This document shows positions 58,657 to 64,000 of a DNA stretch of 64,000 nucleotides, piece after piece. Origin of the DNA: Romanomermis culicivorax (lineage: Eukaryota; Nematoda; Enoplea; Mermithida; Mermithidae); the NCBI GenBank assembly GCA_963922205.1, contig CAWUHX010000009.1, positions 1,116,001 to 1,180,000 on the forward strand, in the 5' to 3' direction. Each line of letters opens with the position of its first letter. Positions within the stretch are counted from its first letter, which is position 1. A model generated the notes under the pieces. That model did no database searches, was not told the origin of the DNA, and saw nothing but the letters and a program-made list of their open reading frames with translations. Both the position numbers and the translations under genes were made by a program.

Positions 58657-59207
58657 ATGGCTGTAAAATTTAATCACCCTTTTACATGTATTGTTGCTGG
58701 CCCTACAAAAGCTGGTAAAACGACCTTTGTAAAGAATTTAGTACTAAATGTGAAGTACTTGACTGAACCAGTTCCTGAACATATTCACTGGTTCTTTAGT
58801 GAGATCTACAATGACTTATCTGGCAGGGTCAACTTCTATCAGGGGTTACCTGACATGAACTTGATAAGAGAGCTCAGTCCTGTACCCCAGCTTGTTATAC
58901 TAGATGATCTGATGCATGAAATGGCAAAAATAAGCATCTGGACATTTTTTTTACTCGTGGATGTCATCACATGAATGTGTCTGTGATACACATTGTTCAA
59001 AATGTTGTTTTCGAGGGTCTAAGAACATCTAGAATAAATGCAGAGTACCCTGTTTTGATGAAAAACCCTGCAGATAGGCTCCAAGTAAAAACTTTGGCAA
59101 GACAGTTGTTTCCTGATAAAGTAAAGTACTTTCTCGAGTCTTTTGAAGATGCCACATCTAAACCATACAGTTATATAATTATTGATCTTTCTCAACAACA
59201 CACCTGA
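58657..59207 (+). pseudogene. ATP: Polinton packaging ATPase (A32/FtsK-HerA type), one frameshift
   Basis: Motor that would pump the element's DNA into capsids. Walker A is GPTKAGKT (58,699-58,722), Walker B is LVILDD (58,891-58,908), and a C-terminal part contains VSVIHIVQN, SRINAEYPVLMKNPADR and SYIIIDLSQ, the usual order in Polinton ATPases. The N-terminal frame goes out at an A5 tract (58,926-58,930), where a base appears to be missing, and the rest (from about 58,930 to 59,207) is in the next frame. All key residues survive, so the damage is minimal. Confidence 0.87.
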
Positions 59208-59303
59208 TAAACTTAGACTCAGAGCTGATATTTTCTCAAAATTTTCCATGATATATGTGCCAAAAGTATAAAAAGTTGTCTATTCTTGAGTTGTATAGTC
59301 AAA

Positions 59304-59760
59304 ATGCCTTGTGATCATCTTAGACATAATATTGATTACATCAGGGGTACTAGCTAAGGCTAAACCCAAGCAACATAAAGCTATTATTAGCACTGCTGAT
59401 CATGAACTTATACTTTGTTTGTGTGAATGTATACTCAACTTTCTGGAAGGCAATATAAAAGTTGACAAAAATACCTTAAATAAATTAAGTTCCCACAAGG
59501 GACATTTAAGAGTATTAGCAGATGAGAAAATAAGTCTTAGCAAAAGACGAGACATTCTAGAACAAAAAGGTGGATTTTTGCCTGTATTATTGGCACCAAT
59601 TTTAGGAATAGCTGGACAATTACTAGCTGATGCAATTATAAAAAAAATGATGCATACAAATAAAATGATTCTTGTACCACATGACATTGGTCATAGGGAA
59701 GACATAGCAGCTAATGTAATGACTGCTTTGGATAAAGAAATGAATAACATTTTAAACTAA
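59304..59760 (+). pseudogene. Polinton small structural-type protein with GGF motif
   Basis: A likely start is the ATG at 59,304, whose frame is lost after about 14 codons; the main frame from 59,311 runs to 59,760. It includes KQHKAIISTADHELILCLCE, KISLSKRRDILEQKGG and then a hydrophobic segment PVLLAPILGIAGQLLADAII. A basic helix followed by GGF and a hydrophobic tail is a recurrent feature of a small Polinton protein that I know but cannot name with certainty. It may be a virion component processed at the GG site, by analogy with adenovirus precursors; this is inference. The site does not perfectly fit the adenovirus protease rule. Confidence 0.55.
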
Positions 59761-59761
59761 T

Positions 59762-60391
59762 AAGTCATTGCCCTCTGACAGAAAGATAATCTTATACAAT
59801 CAAGTGTTGCACAGATATAGGCAGGCTACGCAGGATCAAACCAGACCTTATGAGTTGACTGTTGATGAACCTGTTGCAGAACACCCCATTCCTGATCTGG
59901 AAGAAATAACACCTAAGCAAGAAAAGCCAGACACTGCTGAAAGCACTGTTGATGTTACCCCGAGAAAAGATGTGCTGTATCAAAAAACCATGAAAATTGT
60001 ACCAAAAAAGTGGCATAGTCAAGCTAAAATGTTATATGATTATGCTAAAGATAATCCACACATGGAGTGGTCGGATAAAAAAGAAATGATTCTGAAGGGC
60101 ACCAAAATAAGTGGAACCAACATTGTTGATTTGATTTCTGATGTGGCAAGAGTTGGTCCGAGGCGCCAGCAAGTAATAGGGTCAGAATTGTTTGTAAAGA
60201 ACCTCTTAAAGGAGAATGTGCCTCGAGATCTTTTTGTAAATAAGTCCAGGGCTAAATGTTGGAAGTGAAAGTGATGAAACATTTGCTTCCCCGAGTGGAC
60301 CCATAGATGGTAAAAAAATTAAGGCACCCAAAAGCATTACACCAAGGTCTAGATGGTTAGAATTCGAGTACTCTGCGTTGATACCACTGCT
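59762..60391 (+). pseudogene. Polinton hypothetical protein, frameshifted, runs into the gap
   Basis: The first frame (to 60,268) has no clear ATG; it opens about at SDRKIILYNQVLHRYRQ. It goes on with an acidic Pro/Glu/Asp-rich part (PIPDLEEITPKQEKP), VPKKWHSQAKMLYDYAK and ILKGTKISGTNIVDLISDVA, a block common in Polinton-encoded proteins. Near 60,245 a frame change is needed; the next frame (RGLNVGSESDETF...) stays open to the N gap. The C-terminus is not in the window. Confidence 0.55.
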
Positions 60392-60491
60392 NNNNNNNNN
60401 NNNNNNNNNNNNNNNNNNNNNNNNNNNNNNNNNNNNNNNNNNNNNNNNNNNNNNNNNNNNNNNNNNNNNNNNNNNNNNNNNNNNNNNNNNN
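60392..60491. other. Scaffold gap of 100 N
   Basis: Exactly 100 N, the usual placeholder for a join of unknown size. The real distance is therefore unknown. The left side ends inside a Polinton gene and the right side begins inside a segment already seen at 43,134. Confidence 0.97.
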
Positions 60492-63400
60492 CCGGGTGAA
60501 AAAATTGAGAAAAGAAAATTTCAGCCTACGATGCAGCTTTATCGTCCGCTCACCCATTTTTATGGATTTGGATTTTGATTTCCGAAGCTCGTTTGAAAAT
60601 GAATAGACTAAAAAACATCTGTTGAACGTGAAGCACTTCTATTTCTAATTTTTCAAGGGTGATGTAGTTTTTAACTTCTAAAAGTTTGGTATAAAAATTT
60701 TCGAAGAATTGAAATCTTGCGAAATGCAAATGCAGACAAAGCCTCACTAGTTTACTAGAAAATGCAGAAAAAAAGAATAAACTTGCTGGGATAGTTGCCC
60801 AGCTAAAAAAAGGAGTGGACTAGATTTTTGAGAACTTGGGTTGAAGTTGGAAGAAATTCACTTTTATTATATTGGATTTTCATTCTTTCTCAAAAAAATT
60901 TCTCATGCCTGTGAGGAAGTATATTCTGCAGCATCGTGCATTTGGTCCTTCCTCTGGCATCAACTACAGTAAAATTTTTCTATATGAAAATTATATGCAC
61001 ATGACTTCAAATTTAAAGAAATGATAAACCAATAGCATTCTAACTATCGACCGATTCAAAACCTCTGCCTCTCACACTAGCTGGAAAATGGCGAGGGAGA
61101 CATATTATAGTCATAATCTCGACATTGAGCTCGATATAGTCCTTGATGACATTCAAATTATACCAAACTTGAGATCAAACCGAGTCACCTTTTTGTTCGA
61201 GATTTTCTTGAGCTCGAGCTTAGACCCCTTTAGTGCAACTGGGCCTTCGTTACATACAGAGTGAATTCTGTACGATATGTTATATAAAATGAGTGAATTA
61301 AACATATCTTAGACAATCGATTTAGTTCTAAGAAGACTTTGTGCTGTAGCCTTTTCCAAAAAAAAACAGAGTGGATTTCATGTGTCACTTTCCCAAAGTT
61401 GATTCCTGTTTTATTGACACTAAATTTAGAAAAAAAGCTCAACGCAGTTAGAAATACACATGTGTGAGAGAAGACATGGCGGTTACAAACTACCCCAAGG
61501 GTATTGAAACTGGAAAATTTTTCGTCTCAAAAAACGCCAAAAAATCAAGGTCCACCGCTGTACCCTCCTCAAAATTTGGAGATGCACATGTTTGGTTGGA
61601 AAGTGTGTTGATGCATCCAGCTGCAGAATATACTTTTTCACAGACATGGAAAATTTTTCTTGAGAAAGAATGAAAATCCAATATAACAAAACTGAATTTT
61701 TTCCAATTTTGACCCAAGTTCTCAAAAATCTAGTCCACTATTTTTTCTAGCTGGGAACTATCCAAGCAAGTATATTCTCCTTTTTTCTGCCCCATCAGGG
61801 TATTTTCTAATAAACTAGTCCACCTCTTTTTAGTGGGCCTCAGCCATGCATGAAAACCTTTGTAGAAGCATATTGAAGTTTTAAATCTGGTCACCTTCAC
61901 ATCAGAGAAATAATAGAAAAACAATCTTAAAGCTATGAATTCTCACTTTCAGTAAAACTGAAAGATGTGTAAACTTTCGGTAAAACTGAAAGATGTGTTG
62001 TGAGCATAGTGTAAAGTGACCATTTCCATTCAATTCTTCATGATCAGGAACCCATCGAGCCAAAAAGCTGCAGAAATATCTTTGTTTAGACACAGAACAA
62101 TTTTTTTTGCCTGAAGTGACTATGTCCATTGAATTCCCTGTGGTCAGAAACCTCTACTCCTCAAATACATTTGTGTACACTCAATACAATTTTGTGTGTG
62201 AAGCGATCACATTCATTAAATTCCCTGCTGTCTAAAACCCCTTACACACAAAAACTTTCCCTATGATAAGTTGAAAATTAATCATACCTCAAAATGAGAT
62301 ATTTTGGGTAGTTTTATGCGCTGAGTTCTATGGTACCGTTCGTTTTGCTTGTAAACGAAAATTCACGCTGCTACAGTATGCCAAAGTTTGAAAATTGATG
62401 ATTTTTTTGTTTGTGATCTTGCTAGCCAAATGATATTTGTAAATCGGATTGATCTTATTTGATGAATGAATATTTATTTTACAGAAGAGAGAATAAGCTC
62501 TCTTCTGATGTAATATTTACAAAAAATTATTGCATATTACACTTTTTCATAGGTTTAAAGTGTCAAAAATGAGCAGTGAAAATTGAAAAAATTTTGTTTA
62601 TGGGCACCCCCGAGCACCTTCCCATCGGAAGCCGCAGAATTTATTTCCTTATATTGTAGCTTATGTATTTTTACTGCATTGGTTAAATTTTCATCAAAAT
62701 TTTTGTACCATTTTGGGAGCTGCCTTGCTCTGGAGAAGGCTTATTTACTAAAATTTCATAGAAATCATTGTATTTGCCACGTGGCCCTTGTCAACCTCTT
62801 GTGATATATTTATTACCTATACTGTAGAATTATCAAATAACTAACAGACTATAGTTTGATGTATTAATTGTTTCACAAGCAAACATTTTACATTCTTCGA
62901 GAAAGTTTTAACAGTCAAAAATTAGAAGCAAAAATGAAGAAAAACCCTGCTTAGAGGCACTGCCAGGCACCTTCACCTGGCATGCTGTAGAATTTTATCT
63001 TTTTATTCTTTAATTCCTACTGTCCTACAGTAGCTGTGAAAATAGCATCACAACATGAAAATACCCCTGGAGAAGCTACACAGATCCAAAGAAAGCAAAA
63101 TCCTGAAAATTGCTCAAAAATTGATAATTTTTTTTGACATTTTTGTGTTTTCATGGTGATGGTCCGGTATTTCGATACTGGAAGCAGAAAATATAGTTGC
63201 CCACTGATGGGTTGAAAGCAAAGCATAGATCTCAATGGAGCATATGAGAAAATTTGCCAAGAGTGATATCAAAAGTTATTTTCTACTTGACCAGTTTTTT
63301 ACTATTTCCTTCATAAACAATAAACAACGTATCCTAAGCAAAAAATTAAAACAACAAAAAATATTTTGTCCTAAAAATTTCTGGCAGGAGTGGTCAAAAG

Positions 63401-64000
63401 TTGTACCAGCTCTTACTCTTTTCCCTTAGGATCTCACCTTCCATAGGAATCATATTTTGTTCAACCGTGATGAATCAATAGATGTAGATGATTCCACTAG
63501 GAGGATACAAAAGATTTTGAAAGTGTTCAAATCTTTCTACAAAAAATGCATCATCTATATTATACTTTCATAAATAATCGAAGTATGCTTGAGCAATCAT
63601 CATGTAAATAGTAGATGTAATAAATAAAATAAAAAGGCACAGCATTTGATGTTGTTAATTTGCTATAGATCAATGACGTGTCTTTGGTACCTGATAAGAA
63701 GATGCACACCTCACAAATTCTTCTGCATTTGTGCATTTGTTATTTTCATCAACATACAAGCATACCTGATGTTCTATTAATGCTGCTATTCAATCACAAG
63801 CACCCTTGCCATGCTGAGGTTCACTGAAATCCCATCACAGTATTTTAATACCAGTCATTTTGGAAATAACTGGCAAGGCAAGCAGGGTTGAAGCACTATG
63901 ATAACACGCAGCAATGTCTGATCAATAGAAGGCTGTGTTGGTGAATGACTTTTCAGATGGAATTCACTTCAGTGTGTCCATAACTATTCCAAGAACTGCA
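60492..64000 (+). repeat. Second copy of 43,134-46,641
   Basis: Almost identical to the first copy (about six substitutions and one 1-bp insertion noted in 3.5 kb). It contains the same inverted-repeat module of composite copy 5 (60,748-61,815), tail and array units (61,816-62,250), the left arm of element B (62,260-63,388) and the 3' part of the decayed transposase-like gene on the minus strand (about 63,690-64,000). It runs off the window, so the true length is unknown. No kinase sequence is in this copy. Confidence 0.9.

Larger units (their letters stand above)
49235..60391. mobile_element. Maverick/Polinton virus-like transposon, decayed, right part missing
   Basis: The set of genes is diagnostic: protein-primed DNA polymerase B, retrovirus-like integrase with chromodomain, and an A32-type packaging ATPase, with small proteins typical of these elements. 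The left limit is uncertain (about 49,235 or 50,550) and the right side stops at an assembly gap. Major and minor capsid genes and the adenovirus-like protease, standard in complete Polintons, are not in the window and may lie in the gap. Almost every gene has stops or frameshifts. Confidence 0.85.

Noticed and set aside
59768..59770. TTG as start codon of the last Polinton gene, likewise TTG at 55,299 and 53,814
   Set aside because: In a eukaryotic element TTG starts are unlikely; at 55,299 and 53,814 the coding frame plainly continues upstream to a stop codon, so these are broken frames rather than starts.

Overview
The window is AT-rich genomic DNA from an invertebrate animal. It has spliced genes with GT-AG introns, an intron content dominated by repeats, several DNA-transposon families and a Maverick/Polinton virus-like element. 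The sequence does not fix the phylum. One weak hint is a degenerate array of the hexamer GCCTAA in an intron, which is the complement of the nematode telomere unit TTAGGC; this is not proof.

Layout. (1) 1-15.6 kb is intergenic and built mostly of repeats: a composite repeat at about 541-4,090, a second copy at about 11,590-13,735, several MITEs, and one convincing coding exon on the minus strand (7,178-7,408) that encodes a small single-span membrane protein. (2) 15,625-42,563 holds one plus-strand gene in seven exons. It encodes an atypical MAP kinase of the ERK7/ERK8 (MAPK15) family. The spliced model is 2,196 nt (731 residues), and all six splice junctions keep the reading frame. The introns (1.2-9.7 kb) are packed with MITEs, fold-back elements, composite repeats and a decayed transposase-like reading frame. 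(3) 43.1-49.2 kb is a nest of repeats: a reverse copy of the composite repeat split by a 4.1 kb element with 1.1 kb inverted arms, inside which lies a decayed transposase-like gene. (4) About 49.2-60.4 kb is a decayed Polinton: a minus-strand protein-primed family B DNA polymerase preceded by C2H2 zinc fingers, then plus-strand integrase with chromodomain, a CxxC protein, a small membrane protein, a packaging ATPase and three other small proteins. (5) A 100-N scaffold gap (60,392-60,491) cuts the Polinton before any capsid or protease gene. (6) 60,492-64,000 is an almost exact second copy of 43,134-46,641, which points to an allelic (haplotig) join or a very recent duplication.

How the parts fit. 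The kinase gene looks intact and is the only clearly functional host gene. The Polinton genes would together provide replication, integration and packaging, but nearly all carry stops or frameshifts, so this copy is probably dead. The most novel signals are: the composite repeat, whose one end carries a 6-bp hairpin with compensatory base change between copies; a family of long-inverted-arm elements sharing a subterminal motif at a fixed distance from the end, possibly related to the Polinton end; and the two polymerase frameshifts that both fall in A6G tracts and both need a -1 shift. No rRNA, tRNA or CRISPR was recognised.
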